Shown here: piece after piece, positions 1 to 13,084 of the stretch
Layout of the letters: each line of letters starts with the position of its first letter
Position numbering within the stretch: position 1 is the first letter of the stretch
Assembly (NCBI GenBank): GCA_947561395.2
Contig: OX387183.1
Coordinates: 38,236,901 to 38,300,900 of the forward strand
Direction: 5' to 3'
DNA length: 64,000 nt
DNA from: Buxus sempervirens
Lineage: Eukaryota; Streptophyta; Magnoliopsida; Buxales; Buxaceae
Program-made: the position numbers and the translations under genes
The notes under the pieces: model-generated
Database searches by the model: none
The model's input: only the letters and a program-made list of their open reading frames with translations
What the model was told of the DNA's origin: nothing

Positions 1-1544
1 CCATATTTGATTGATAAGTGGATGACAACATAAGCACAAAATTTTAAAAAAAATATTCATAGGCTTGTAAATAAAACCCATTGAGCATGAAAATTAGCAT
101 TTTTATACTTGCTTGATATTTGTTTATATAGCAACCACATTAAATTAGTATCCATGATTTCATCCTCTTTTTGATAATTAGCTACAAGACACTAATTAGA
201 AGGGCTACTCAAATTGTCATGTTTTGTGCTCGTTGAAAGAGCAAATAAATTCATAACGGCTCATAGCTCGGACAAATTTATGATTAATTGGATGACTCTT
301 AAATCAATGATTCACAATTGAAGTAGTTGATCATATGATTTTTAAACCAAAGTAGACAAAACTACTTACAATGGACCTTATATTATAGATCAAGTCCCTA
401 ACTGGGCTTTGCTTTAATAAAGATTTAAGCATAGGATACATCATTCTTTCTTGAATGCATATTTGTTAGTGTAGCTCCATGTTTTATCGCGTATTTTAAT
501 GGTGAACCATGTGTACACTTAGGCTTCACATGGATGTGCATGCATGTTTCACCATTGGAATTGCCAATGAAACATTGAGATACTTTAAATAACATCCAAG
601 CATTGTGTTTGGCTAGCAATTAATCGAGGGTTTAATGATTACTTGCATTTACAAATTAACTATGTTAATAAGTATATTTGAGCTACAAGCTCATGGAACT
701 TTCTTTCTCAGTTTTTTGTTTTTATTTAAAAAATAATGAGGTTGAATAGTAGATTAGATACAAAGATCATGAGTAATACTTATAATAGTCCACTGAATTT
801 ACTTCTGATAATGGTTGGAACCCAGGAGGCAATACAATAACATGATTAATGTTGGGTTTTAAACCATAATTTTAAAAACCCTTTGGCTATCCAATTTAGA
901 AGCTATAAAATATTGGTTTAAACTAAGGACTTATCACAAAGACAAAGGAGCTCGATCATTAAACAAGAGGAAGGTTTATTGAGGAATCCACAAGATAGCT
1001 TGATGAATTGTGTAAATATAAGGTTCTTCCAAGAATAAAATCTGCATCTTCTATGTAAAACCTCGACTATGATTATGTCTAAATTATTAAGTTTATTTAT
1101 TTAAAGTGAGAATATTAGACTAATTAAGCACTTGTGATATGAAGAAGAGGTGGATGTGGATTATGTCTGAGAATTTGGGAAAAAAAATTGAAGTAGGTTA
1201 AAGGTTTTACTAAAGTAAGCTTAATTAAGGTTAGGTCTAGATTTAAATTGGCTATGGTATCCTCCAAGTAGTTCTAGTGAAGTAGGAATCAAATTTTGAA
1301 AATTTGAAGTTAAGTATGAAAAATTAGCCTTAACGCGCGGGCTTCGAATCGTGTGTTCAACGCGCATTGAGTTGTTTTCTTCAGAACCTGTTTGATAAAA
1401 ATTCAACGTTTAAACGTCCAACTTTAATGTTCACGCGTCTAGTACAAAATTTCCCAATTTATTGTTTTGTGCCCAGATTCGAATTGCAACACTTCTAGAC
1501 CTTTCTTAAACCTTCATTAACATCAATTTGGGCCAAGAATACCT
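1..1544. other. AT-rich left flank, no gene recognised
   Basis: I see no convincing coding region, RNA gene or transposon end here. Reading frames are short and have no recognisable motif. The composition is AT-rich, like the right flank. This is probably old intergenic DNA or decayed repeat. Confidence 0.5.
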
Positions 1545-1898
1545 AGGGCACACCCCCAAGTAAATCTAAAGTACACCCTCCCAAGAATACCTAAAGTAAC
1601 TCTTGCATTACCCAAGGTATCCTCTCAAATATACTCAAAGTACCCCATTGTATACCTAAGGTACACCCATGTATTACCCAAGCTACCCTCCAAGTATACT
1701 TAAGGTACACCCATTTATTACCCAAAGTATACCCATGTATTACCCAAGGTACCACCCAAGTATACCTAAGGTACACTTTTGTATTACCTAAAGTACCCTG
1801 TTGTATACCTAAGGTACACCTCTATATATTACTAAGGTACCCCCCTCATATAATTAAGGTACACCCCTTCTATTACTAAGGTACCCCTCTTGTATAAC
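1545..1898. repeat. Degenerate tandem array of 'AAGGTAC' units, left part of the target site
   Basis: Short imperfect units of roughly 18-22 bp recur, each with a core like CCTAAGGTACACCC alternating with ATTACCCAAGGTACC. The same array resumes at 62229 after the nested stack, so the stack was inserted inside it. The last five bases (1894-1898, ATAAC) are duplicated at 62229-62233. Confidence 0.8.
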
Positions 1899-2765
1899 TG
1901 TAACGCCCTGGTTCCGGGTCCATTCCTAAACCCGATGTGTTATGGTAAATAAATAAAGCAACTAAAGAAACTGGATAATTTAAAACTTTTTCTAGTTTTA
2001 TAATCAGAGTAAATGCGAAAACTTGAATTCAAATTCTCTTTATTAATCAACAACTATGATATACAAGGATTTCAACTTCTATGAGCATCCTACATCTACA
2101 TAGACTACTCAGCTACAACTAGCCCAAAATTTGACGTCCTCGCCAAGAGTACCTGAAAAATGGGGAGAAACCGGAGTAAGAATAAATCTCAACAAGAAGC
2201 AATGTGCATGATGTAAAACAGTCCACAATTTTACAGTAATAGTCATGAGGTGAACGATAAAACCAAACCACAATAAGACAATGGTATAACAATAACAAAT
2301 ATCAATCCACAACAAGCATGTGTGACATAATAGGACTCATGAATTGAAACCACTTAATAAGATATTCTTTCCCCCATAGTTCGCCACATCACAACTTACA
2401 TGATAGATGGAGCCCGCACCTGTAGTCACTACCATCTCCTCCGTCAACCATCAACGCGGACCACCCACGAATGGGTTGGCGAGTACAATCCTCAATCCAA
2501 ATAAAATCCCATACAGGGTACTACTTCCGCGGAGGCCATACCAATCCGATCAAAGATGAATGGACCCATGACAACACGTATAATACCAGTGCAAGTGCAA
2601 GTCACAAGTGATCCTCAAGCACGGCCAAATCATAGCTCCAATGTGCGAGTCACAAGTAACCTACCAACATGACCAATATAAAGCTCGTGAAAGTCGATGT
2701 CTCATTGAAGCATGTGGATGGTAACATGAATAATAAAATAAAAACCGTTTACCGAAAACAACCTC

Positions 2766-5700
2766 TGTAATGCCCCGGATCTAGGTTTACTTAACCACAT
2801 AAACCCAAATCTGGTTCGTTAGGGAAAATGGCCCAAAACACTATTCCAGACTTAAAAAATTTCATTTATTATATCAGAGTGCGGAAATAAAGCATCTTTC
2901 AGAAAACGCGGAATTAAACTACCAAAATAATCCTTCTATATTTCATCTAAAAAGTCTGGAAATGGTTCAACTAAATAACATAAATATCATCCACCAAAGG
3001 TGTGGAATAAAGATATCAATCATCCTTTAAATAATATCAAACTCCTCAATCAAAATACTAAAAATAATCCCTAAGAAAAATAAATCTAAATGTTTTTTCA
3101 TGTCCTTCTGGACCTACACAGGAATGAAATAATCTTCTTTCTGATAATCACAGTAAACCCTTGGTGTCTCTACCCCGGCAACGTCCTCTCCTTGAATATT
3201 TGAAAACAAAACCGATAAAACAATAATGTGAGAAACAACATCTCAGTAAACAATCATGCAAATAGTTGACCACAATAAAATATGCAACGCTTAATTCGAA
3301 TAATCACAATGGCTATGTTTGGATAACCGGATTAAGTTGGAAAGTCAATTGGGAAAGTGATATTCCAGAAAGTGATATTCCGGAAATTGAAAGTTAACTT
3401 TCCTGAAAGGTGTTTGGATGCATCCGGAAATTTTATGAAAATTGGTGGAAAATCCTATTTTGTTGTTCGGTTAATCCAAATTAATAGGAAAAGTTTTACA
3501 TTTTCCTATTTTACCCTTTAATTTTGTCCATATAAAATTGAAAACAAAAATACAGTAAACACTAACTCTTTTTATGAATAAACTTAACCTTTTTAATATA
3601 TATAATATATTAGTAATCCCAAATATATATATCCTCTTTTTTTTTTTTTATAAGGGACACGCAACCTAATCCCCTAATTTTTTACTTAAAATATTTTTAA
3701 TAGGAAACAAGCAACAATCCAACCCAACCCCTATTTATTTTACTTAATTTTTTTTAATAAAGTACATGCAACACTTCACCCCTTTTTTTTACTTTTATTT
3801 ATTTATTTTAAATGAAGAACACACAACAACCCAATCCTTATTTTTTTTATTTTTTACTTAAATATAAAACTCCAAAGAAAGAGGGTTTTAAAAAAGGGGG
3901 GGGGGGGTGCAAATAGGTAAGAACGCAAGTCATATTTTGTTTTCTGGCAAAATCTGACCATTTTGGTTGGAAAATGAAACCAAGCAAAAAGGCTGTTGAA
4001 AGTGGTTTAACTGATTTCATTTTTTGTGGGACCCACGCTTTCCAGTTATCCAAACGCACACATTTTGCCGGAAAGTTCATTTTCTTGCAAAGTTCGAACT
4101 ATTCCGGCTATCCAAACGTAGCTAATAAGAATTCAAGACGACAAAGAAATACAATTTGTCCACCTCATGGGACTCATGAAATAGTATACCAGATAAAGAG
4201 AGTAGACATGTGCAAATATATTACATAACCGAATTACGATGGACTGGCCGCCCTGCAGTCTAGCTATTCAACACCAACGGAAGAACCCAACCATGAGTTA
4301 GCATGTACGGCCCAACCAATCCAAGAGTGGGTAACATAGTGATCGACCAATCTAGGAGTGGTACCATCTTCTAGATGATGGAATCCCTCAGACACAAAAT
4401 TCAAACCCCTCTAATACACATTTCACTTATTAGCTATTCTATGGATCCATATAACTACTAAGCCCACTCAACAATGAGAAAACCAACCAGGGTAATGAAC
4501 ATACTTCTCAATAACACCCACCAAAATACAGAACCATATCTGTAACCAAATCCGCCCATGTGGGATATAATAAATCAGGCACTAGCCTTGTCACAACAGT
4601 GACCCAAAACCAAAACAGAATGTACCAAGTCATATGTCTAAAACTCCAGGTTTCAACGGGCTAATATGTCCTGAATGTGTATTGACTCCATCGATGCACA
4701 CAATACTTTCATATCACCCAAATACAGGTGTATGAACTCACAAAACCAACCTTGGTTAAAAGTAAATTCTTTTGGAACAATAGAATTAAGTAAAAGTGCC
4801 TCTTTAGAAACATCTACCCAAAGTCTTTATAAAATTGAATTTTAAACATCCGCCAATGCAAACACTTCCCAAATAACCCAATCTTGATGGTACATAGGTT
4901 AAAAATGAGTAGAACCACTTTCTTAGTGAAAACTAGGTTGAAAAGTCAAGTTTTCCAAAATCTGACAGACTGGTCACTCGAGCGGCCAAGGGCGCTCGAT
5001 CGGCCTTACAGAATAGGTTAATTCAGGGTAGATCGCTCGAGCGACTATTCTAGTGGTATTTCAATCTGGGTAAAATTGCTCTCGGGTTTTGAATAATTAC
5101 ATAGGGCGCTCAAGCGACTGTTCAGGCGGCTCGATACGTGAAAAATCCGTAACTTTGCGAAATTCAATAAAAATTCCACAACTCAATATTCAATGCATCA
5201 AACCATTCTAAATCATTCTAAAATACTTTATACACATGCTAGAACAATTCCCAACAAAGAAAATATCATAAATAACAAAAACAATGCATCAAAACATCGA
5301 ATAACCATGAATATCATCTAAACACGAATTTAGATTTTATGCAAGCGTCAAGGGACTACTTACCTGGTTTTAGGAACTTAAATCTTCTCTAAGAGCTATG
5401 AAATATCACCCCAAAGTTTTCCAAACGATCCCAACAAACCGATCATGTCTGTATTAAAAATCACACTTTTAAGACTCTTAAACATACGAAAATCTCCAGA
5501 ATAGAAACTTAGATCTATATGGCTCTTACCTGAGTTCTCTATGCACAAAAATACTCCTCCTTCTTCTCTAAGATGGCTACAACAGTTGTTTAGGGTTTAG
5601 TTTTGACCATAAGGAAACTAAGAGAAGGATAGAGGAAATAAGCAAGGACGCACGGCTCCTTCTATTTTGGTGTTTTGTGCTCAACATGAATACTCACTCC

Positions 5701-6063
5701 ATGCACAACCTGGTTTAGTTTAATATTTAAGGTCTTTTACTAAATTGCCCTCTTCACTAAACCAACCCAGTCAAACCATCTAATTCTTAAACTAACTTAA
5801 CCCTTGGGTTAACCCACTACCATTGGGTTCGACCAACCGCTTTTATTCTCCCTTCTTATTTCTCACTTTATTCCTACTAACATAAACCATAGTAACAATA
5901 ATTATTATATTAAATTAATACTCAGCCAATAATCATGATCTCACCTTACATAGGCTTTCCTGTCATCTCCGGTTTATCTTGAACTCCTTCGAGTTGAACC
6001 AAAATCTCATCTCCTGCATATTATTAACCATTTAGTCTAGTTACCAAAATCTGGGATTTTACA
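2766..6063. mobile_element. S1: second LTR-like sequence of the same family, nested in O
   Basis: It starts TGTAATGCCCCGGATC and ends CTGGGATTTTACA, with target duplication ACCTC at 2761-2765 and 6064-6068. Removing the ~0.8 kb inverted-repeat element inside it leaves about 2.49 kb, close to S2 (2435 bp), so both are probably solo LTRs of one family. No retroelement coding domain is present. A GC-rich palindromic block at about 4975-5140 (for example TCGCTCGAGCGA) sits where S2 and O also carry palindrome-rich blocks. Confidence 0.8.
3311..4123. mobile_element. Non-autonomous terminal-inverted-repeat DNA element (MITE-like)
   Basis: The left end GCTATGTTTGGATAACCGGA (3312-3331) pairs with the reverse complement of 4103-4122 with two mismatches. 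Further subterminal copies of GTTTGGAT and CCGGAAA occur near both ends. It is ~0.8 kb, AT-rich, has homopolymer runs (12 G at about 3897-3908) and no transposase. A clean target duplication could not be fixed, so hAT versus PIF/Harbinger is open. Its removal restores S1 to the length of S2, which supports the boundaries. Confidence 0.65.
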
Positions 6064-6840
6064 ACCTCAGCTAAGACCAGGCAACACCTGCAGCAGTCGA
6101 GGATTGCTGCCTACGTTGCCCGCACTTGCAAGTACGACAGACATCATACTGGGGAGTTCCGAACAAGAATAACTTACCAACCAATTCCCTTTCACTTCCT
6201 AGCCAAGCTATGGATCCATACTAAGCATTGCCCACTAGACACAATTCACAATCAAAACCTTGAATAACTCAACGATACAATATTCAGTGATAAACCTCGT
6301 ACCAATAATCACAACCATGTCCCAAGTGCTGTGTCCAGTAATAATTTCTAAAACCATGGTGTCCAACCAAAAGATGTTCAAAATAACCATTAAACAGTTC
6401 TTAAACAAAGTTCCAGATCATTTAATAAGAAAAGTACAAGAGTATAAACAAATTCTAAATAAAAGGTTCAGATTTGAGTCGTGTTAGTGTGGGCGTACTT
6501 AGTTTATCTTTCTAATTCAGTATTCAGGTTATTCTTTATTTCTTACAAAGTTTACTCCAAATCCTACACTTTGGTTCATCCTAAAATATATACTTTTAAA
6601 TCCTTATTTACCAACTAATACCCTAAATCTGTAAAACCTTTGGATTATGTTATTGATTCTTTCAGAAGTTAATTTAGGTCTATTATGACTTGTTAGACTA
6701 TGTTTTATACCTAGTGTGCACATCTAAATTTGACCTAGATCTCACACAGGGCGCACTTGAATTCGTGCGTGCCTCGGGACCTTCGGAGTCGCCACTTCCT
6801 GAAAGGTGTAGGCAGACACAAGGTTTGCCTATCCGGGTCT

Positions 6841-9145
6841 TGTGAGACATGGGAAAAAATCACCCGAAGATGATCATCCCTCCGTCAACACGCGGGGCTC
6901 GACATAAAGAGTGGGAGTCGCCACCATCCATTTGGTTAGGGTGTGAATGGACACCAAAAGAATTAAAAACAAGCAAAAAGAAATAAAAAGTGCTAAAAGG
7001 CAAATTCTAGAGTAAAAATAACCCTACTTGAAAATCAAATCCAGAGATGGGTAAGGGGATTAGATTATGAACGGGGGAAGGTGTTAGGCACCCCCATTCA
7101 CCCACACAAGGTGGTTGCCAAGTGTTATTTATGCTAAAAGAAAATAGAAAGCTTGCTAAAAAATCATGAAAACCTTAAAAAAGGACAAATATATGATATC
7201 TTCACATGAAAATCCAAATGAATTCCAGATCTTCTTTTATGTTAATATCACTTCTGGAATATCACAAAAAGATGGGAATCAAAGTAAAGGTTGCACAAAA
7301 CCAAGTTGAATCAAATCCGGGAATTTGGTAAAAAGTAATGCCATTTGTCTTGAAATCAATTAAATCCAATTTTAAATTAAATCAAACCAAATCCATTTGA
7401 AAGATTAGGGTAAACAATAGTCTCATGCAAAATTTCAATTAATTCCGGTTGAAATCCTAAGAGTTATGGCTCTTTTAAAATTGCTGCCGGAAAAAATCAA
7501 AAGTAGCAAGTAGGCAACTTTGGAAAATCACCTAAAAAAATCTACTCCATAGAAATCAGTGAACTTTGGTGTCAATGAAGTCTGTATGGTTATCTTTCAA
7601 AAGAAACTAGCCTCATACAAAAATTCATTCGGATGTGCCTTGGGTGACTTCCCGAACAGGTCCCGAGGATCACAGATTGACCCAGAAAAGTGCTGTTGAG
7701 CAGTTCTGAGTAAATCTGCTCTCCACGATACAATTTATATCAAAAAATTATGAAATCAATTGGATTTAAAAATAGACTCATAAAGGAGTGCCCAGAAACA
7801 AAAATCACTCGAATCGGATTTAAAACGAACACATGGCGATTTGCCGAAGTTATAAGTTCCGTATTTAAACCTGAACTGACCAATCAATTTCGACAGAGAG
7901 GTGTCAAAAATCTGCTCGATAGAAATCAATGAAATTTGGTAGGCATAAACTAGACAGCCTCACCTTTCCCATGGTTCTAGAATCACTCCAAAATTCATCC
8001 GGATGATGAAGTTATGAGTATCCGAAGTCAGGGTACAGTTGCTGTCAAGTAAAGCCTATTTTGAGTAAAACCAATGCAAAACTGTGACAAAGTGTGTGCA
8101 ATTCGTGCAAGATGAACACAAAAGCTTTAAAAATCATTTAAAGATATTCCAGAATTGATTGAGGCCATTTATTTGAGATTTATCACAATGAAAGTAATAA
8201 ATCCCCAAATGTGAGCCTATCCCGCCAAAATAGTGCTATGTATGTGCAAGTGTGAAAAACCATACAAGATCAATACAACAACATAGCATGCATACATATT
8301 CATCAAAAGAAGGTTCTAAAACAACCTAGGGTTCCGTTCCATTATCGTTTCCCTTTGTTCTCTCTCCCCATTAAACACGGTTCTTCAAGATAATCATGGG
8401 GTACTTTAAATATGAAACGGTTTATATAGAATCAAAAGGCTTATGCAAATAGGGTTCTAGTACTAGGGTCAATCCCCAGTCTCGTTTCTCCTAGATCCCG
8501 CCTTCATGTTTTACGGCTAGGGGGAGTCTCGAGATACTTTGAGCCGGGGAAGGATTTTCACACACATAGAAGGCCTTATTCTACAGAAAGGTAGAAGAAG
8601 AGATCTAGATCTAGGAAGGTAAATACAGAAAAATAAAGGAGGGTTGAGGCTTACCTGGGGTTCTGGAAGCAAGCCGGCAGCGGTTCCCTTCTTCACTCGG
8701 AGCTCTTGGATCTTCAACTTCTTGGCCATTTGCTTGAGGAGGAGCCTTCTATTTATAGGCAAAGGCTAGGGTTGATGGTATACACAACTTAATGTCTAGA
8801 GCCCACCAACCTTAACCCTAGGGCTATTTTCGAGATTTCCCCTCATTTAATGAGGGATATGATGGTAAAAAGTGATTTCTCTCGGAAAACCCTAATTTTT
8901 GAGCAAAACTTATGTATTCGGCATATCAAGCTGGATACACAAGAGCCTTAATGTATCCGGCATATGATGCCGGATACACTAAAGCTTCCTTATATCCGGC
9001 ATTTTCCACCGGATACAAAGAGGAATACTTGTATCCGGCCTGAGTTGTCGGATACAGGTAAAAATTCATTTTCTTCAATTTCTGTGCTGGCTTTCAAGGA
9101 GATAATGATTTTTGATGATTGTTTGTGCAATTTGGGGTGTCTACA
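6841..9145 (-). mobile_element. Solo LTR of the element A family, inside the B 3' LTR
   Basis: It starts TGTGAGACATGGG and ends GGTGTCTACA, exactly like the LTRs of element A, and is 2305 bp against their 2280 bp. Flanking bases GGTCT (6836-6840) and GGTTT (9146-9150) fit a 5-bp duplication with one change. The uninterrupted site is seen in the other B LTR near 52765. No internal region is present, as expected after LTR-LTR recombination. It differs from A at many positions, so it is an older copy or sister subfamily. It keeps the TATA box (CTATTTATAG near 8750) and a four-unit palindrome cluster. Confidence 0.9.
8914..9055 (-). promoter_or_regulatory. Four 25-bp palindromes at 39-bp phase in the A-family solo LTR
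   Basis: Units begin at 8914, 8953, 8992 and 9031, exactly 39 bp apart. The second unit (8953-8977) is a perfect inverted repeat with 11-bp arms (GTATCCGGCAT / ATGCCGGATAC) and a 3-bp spacer. In element A the same unit has arms ending GTAC instead of GCAT, with both arms changed together. Position matches the cluster at 24052-24193. Confidence 0.8.
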
Positions 9146-9763
9146 GGTTTAAGTCTGGTCTGCGGCTTATTAGAGATCTAGCTAAATCCTCGGTTACGTC
9201 CGGGGAAGTCCGAAGACACCCCGGCCCGCCCCATCGGTTTGACGGGTCCCTCGGGTCTTCCTAGTTTTTGAGTCAATTTCACCCTTCCTAGACCAGCATG
9301 CCACTTTTTGGTCTAGTGGGGCTCTCTAGAGGTATGGGCCTCCTTTTATTTTATTTTTATCTTTTTATTTAGGTTAGGTGGGTCGGATACGGGCCCCATT
9401 GGAAGGGCCGTGGGTTGCCAAGGTTGGGCTTAAGCCCAGCAGGGTTATTGGGTAACCCTTTTAAGTTTATTTATTTGATTAAATTATTTAAACATATTAA
9501 GGGCTTAGTGGGCTTGGATTTGGCCCATTAGCCAGGTTGCAAATGGCCTGGGCCGGTTTATTGAAACGGGCCTGGTATAGGCCAAACAAATATGGGCCCC
9601 ATAAATGGGCCCGAGAGGATCTTGGTGGGCCCATCTAGGCCCGTGGTCCGAAAGTGGACTTAAAGCAATCCATATTACCTATTGGGTCGGGTCAAAACCA
9701 ATTAGGGTTGGATTAAGTCCAACCGGGCCAAAAATTACATTTTTTAAGTTATTTTTAAAGATG

Positions 9764-9870
9764 CCCGTATTTGCCATACAGGCTGGCCTTGCTCGTAAAT
9801 GCAATACGGTTTAGGCCTGGCCGTATAGTAAATACGGGCACGCCCAAACCGCACTGTAAGTATGGTTTTC
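9764..9870 (-). promoter_or_regulatory. 28-bp phased palindrome cluster, downstream part of the B LTR
   Basis: Left arms of CCCGTA type start at 9764, 9792, 9820 and 9848, exactly 28 bp apart, each followed by a reverse-complementary arm such as ATACGG or TACGGGC. The other B LTR has the same four positions at 53375, 53403, 53431 and 53459. The cluster lies roughly 0.8 kb downstream of the TATA box on the element strand. Role unknown. Confidence 0.7.
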
Positions 9871-10674
9871 GTCCGATTTTACTGTTTGGCGTCGACTTCG
9901 GCCGAGAACAGTTTTTCTAGCCTCTTGGAGTGTCCGGAGATTTCTGTTGGGGGTTCTAGCACATTTTCGGTTGTGCCAACATCTTCATTTGTCTTCAAAT
10001 CTCCATCTCTCCTCCTTGACATTTCATCACTTGCAAACCTACATGCATGGGATTTTAAGAAAGGATATAGAAAGGGGTTTTGGGGTACAACATATGTTAT
10101 TGGAGGACAAAACCCCTCTTTAATGACTGATTAAAACAAACAAAGGAAAGAACGGTATTAGCTTAATAAAAAAAAGGTATCAACTTAAGCCTTTTGACTA
10201 AAAGTTGCTCTCCTCTCCCTTCGTATGGAGATTCCTCACTTTCGTGAGGTCTCTCTTTCTCGTAATGTGCAAAAGAAAGCAAGATGTAGTTAGAGATGAG
10301 GTATTAAGAATAAATTGAGGAAAAGAACCTTGAGAAGATACCAAAATCAATCGAATTCCACTTATGTTGAATACAAAGTTATAGAAATGCTTACTGTAAC
10401 ATTACCTGCTTGCTTTGGTTTGTTGCGATTCTCCCAGAATTTTGGCAGCATTTTTGCATTGTCGTTGATTCTCTAAAATGACTTTGAAAAGGGATCTCTC
10501 CTACTTCGGGTTAAAAGGGATAGAGGGTAAAGACAAAAGGGTATGGTATAGGGGCAAAATGGTAAAAGTTTCGGGCTAGTAGAGTTTGGGCAGAGTAGGG
10601 TCATGGAAAAACACCATAGAGGAGAGGGGGAGAGCTTATGGGGGCTGGCCTATTGAAATGGGGGGTTGGCCCCT

Positions 10675-10748
10675 CTATTTATAGGCAAAATTTCGTGCCC
10701 GTACTTGAATTACGGGCATGCCTTGCCCGTAATTCAAGTACTGGCAAG
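10675..10748 (-). promoter_or_regulatory. Element B U3 promoter: TATA box plus palindromes
   Basis: Plus-strand CTATTTATAG (10675-10684) reads CTATAAATAG on the element strand. Immediately upstream lie two inverted repeats with CCCGTA / TACGGG arms starting at 10698 and 10726, 28 bp apart. The 5' LTR copy has the TATA box at 54288-54297 and two pairs of palindromes at 54311/54339 and 54450/54478, again 28 bp apart within each pair. Confidence 0.75.
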
Positions 10749-11407
10749 CCGCCTTCGTGCACAAATCTCGCGCGAATCACCCGTACAGGACGCGTGTCTC
10801 GCCGTACAGCGACGCGTGTCCCTTCCAGAAGGTTTGCACGTTTTTAAAATGTTGGATTTCAAACCTTTTATTAAATTTGATTTTTTGTAAGATTTTTATC
10901 CGATTTTCTTTAATTATTTTTATTATAAAACGAGATTTTTTAATTAAAATATTATTAAAATATTTAATATATTAAAAAACACATTTATTTTATTTATTTA
11001 TCCTGCTTTCTGCTGCCTTTTTGCTACACGGGCAGTTTTCTTAAAACTTCGACTGCCCATAACTTCTTCATCCGGTGTCCAATTTCAGCAAACTTGGTGT
11101 CTTTGGAATCGGCTCGGAACCCACTATCCACTGGGATCAATTTGGGCAACTGCATTGGGGTCGAGCAAAAAGTCAACTTTTCGCTTCCCAAAAGTTTGAC
11201 CGGTTTAGAACTTTCTCATCTGGACTCTGATTCCAACAAATTTAGTTGCGTTAGAATCGTGTCGAAATTCTCTTTTTAATGAGATTAAGTTTGATGGCCA
11301 AATTTACTTGAATCAAAAAGTCAATTTTTTGACCCCCTCAAGGTTTGACTTTTAGTTTGACTTTTCATTTTTCTCCATTTAAGGGGTGCAAAAATCAGGT
11401 GTTAACA

Positions 11408-11420
11408 GCTGCCCCTCTTT
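11408..11420 (-). other. Element B polypurine tract
   Basis: On the element strand the 3' LTR is preceded by AAAGAGGGGCAGC. Element A has the near-identical AAAGAGGGGCAGT in the same place. This is the expected plus-strand primer site and fixes the orientation of B. Confidence 0.8.
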
Positions 11421-12559
11421 GCCAGAGTCACCTTAGGGGATGAACGGCAAAGAAGAAAAAGAACCTTATTTTTGCACCTTGCATTTCTGTCGACATGGTC
11501 GACGAGCTCAATCCTTGAGTTGTTTCCAGTGAAAATGAAGTGTCAGAAGTCTGGTATCACTTCGTGGCTTTGGAACTTCCTTATCCTTTCGCTGGTTTTA
11601 GCAGGTTAGTTCCTTGGCTTTTAGTTTCTGTTTTTGAAGTGGGAGATAAGATTGGATGTGAGCTCATCAGCCTGTTTCGGCGTTGATGCAAGGCACTCAA
11701 CAATGTTATTTTCTTGTTTGTTCCATTAAAGCTTTTAGTGACTTCAGTTTTGATTGATTTGAAATTTGTTTTTTTTTTGAAAGTTGGGTTAGGCCAAGGT
11801 TAGGGATTGAGAGTGGAATTGGGAGGACGAGAGGAGGCTTTTGCACTGCTGTCCATCATCTCGGAGATCACACATCTACTCTAGCCTATGCTATTTACAA
11901 AAGTGGGAATCAAAATTTACAAAAGAGGCAATTTCGCCTATTATTGCTTTTGTTCTTTTCTTGAAAAGCTTGTTGCTTCTTCTTGTCAGGTTCCTTCTTT
12001 GTCGAGGCATAGAGTATTCTTTCCGGCTCAAGAGTATCTCCACTGGGGAATTGAATGGGGAGTCCTCACAATTTCCCGCCCAGGAACAGTTTGCTTGAGG
12101 TGAGATTGCTGGGGATTGATGTGATTTTGAACTTTCCTAATCAGGCAACTCCGTTAGGATCTTCTGAGCTTGAATAGTGGTGCTCAACTGGGGACTCAGG
12201 CATTGACATTTCTGATTAGGTCACTCTATGGGGACACAATGAAACATGATTCGAGCCCTTTGTGGTGCAGGCCGACTCCCTGGGGATCGTTTTGATGTCT
12301 CCCTTTGCTTTTGAAGTTCTTTTTGGGGATCTTGGCAGCTTTGTTTTTTTTCTTCTGAACTACTCTGGGGACAAAAGGGGAAGAAGTCTCCACTGGGGAT
12401 TTGGAGGGAAGTACATCTGTTTCCCTTTCTCAGAGTATCCTTCTCATTTTTTGTTTTATGTCTGATCACTTCCTGCTTGAGCTTGTTGCTTCTTCTTGTT
12501 AGGCTTTCTTTGTCAAGGTACGGACTTCAGAAAGCTATTTTAGTACCTGATTATAGATC
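11421..12559. other. Element B 3' untranslated region, no gene
   Basis: This is the internal region of B next to its 3' LTR. It has several copies of 'CTGGGGA' in pyrimidine- and G-rich DNA and no retroelement domain in any frame. The short frames here look like chance ORFs. Confidence 0.5.
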
Positions 12560-12975
12560 TTTTTTAACTGTCCTAAAACAGTTGGGGAAGAGAACCCAAA
12601 GACAAATTGATCTGTTTTAATCATTTGGAATGACTGGGGAAGAGAACCCTAGACCTGATCTATTTTAGCCAAATGGCTGAGAGAGAGAACCTTAGACTGA
12701 TCTGATTTGGCCAATCAGTTGGGAAAGGGAACCCTGGATTTAATCTATTTTAGCCAAATGGCTGGGAAAGGAAACCCAAAGTTAAATTTGGTCTATTTTA
12801 GGCAAATGGTTGGGAAAGGGAACCCAAAGTTAAACTGGTCTATTTTAGCCAAACGGTTGGGAAAGGGAACCCAAAGTAAAACAGGTCTATTTTAGCCAAG
12901 CGGCTGGGAAAGGGAATCCAAAGTTAAACAAATATATTTTATCCAAATGGCTGGGAAAGGGAACACATAAACTGG
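12560..12975. repeat. Tandem array, ~47-bp unit
   Basis: About eight imperfect copies contain TTTTAGCCAAATGGCTGGG followed by AAAGGGAACCCAAAG. Phase is about 44-48 bp. Each unit has its own inverted repeat (AGCCAAATGGCT) and a second short one (GGGAACCC). It lies in the 3' region of B and codes for nothing recognisable. Confidence 0.8.
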
Positions 12976-13084
12976 TTGGTTTGAGCTCAGTATCACGGGG
13001 TTGGACCATGTAAAGTCTTCGCAGGGGGTGAGTTGAAAAACAACACCCAGGCGTGCCTCAGCCAATCTTCAGTTTAATTACTGG

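Larger units (their letters stand above)
6715..11407 (-). repeat. Element B 3' LTR, interrupted by an A-family solo LTR
   Basis: It is homologous to 52646-55069. It starts (plus strand) TGTGCACATC and ends GGTGTTAACA beside the polypurine tract. The 4693-bp span contains a 2305-bp insertion (6841-9145). Without that and its duplicated 5 bp the LTR is about 2.38 kb, against 2424 bp for the other copy. It includes a minus-strand TATA box at 10675-10684, palindrome clusters at 9764-9870 and 10698-10748, and ~140-bp repeated units at about 11060-11340. Confidence 0.88.

Noticed and set aside
2766..6063. S1 as a DNA transposon because of its extended inverted ends
   Set aside because: The 5-bp duplication and TG...CA ends fit LTRs; hAT, Mutator, PIF and CACTA make 8, 9, 3 and 3 bp.
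6260..6487. 75-residue plus-strand frame in outer sequence O
   Set aside because: No homology or repeat of the frame in S1 or S2; it looks like a chance ORF in AT-rich DNA.
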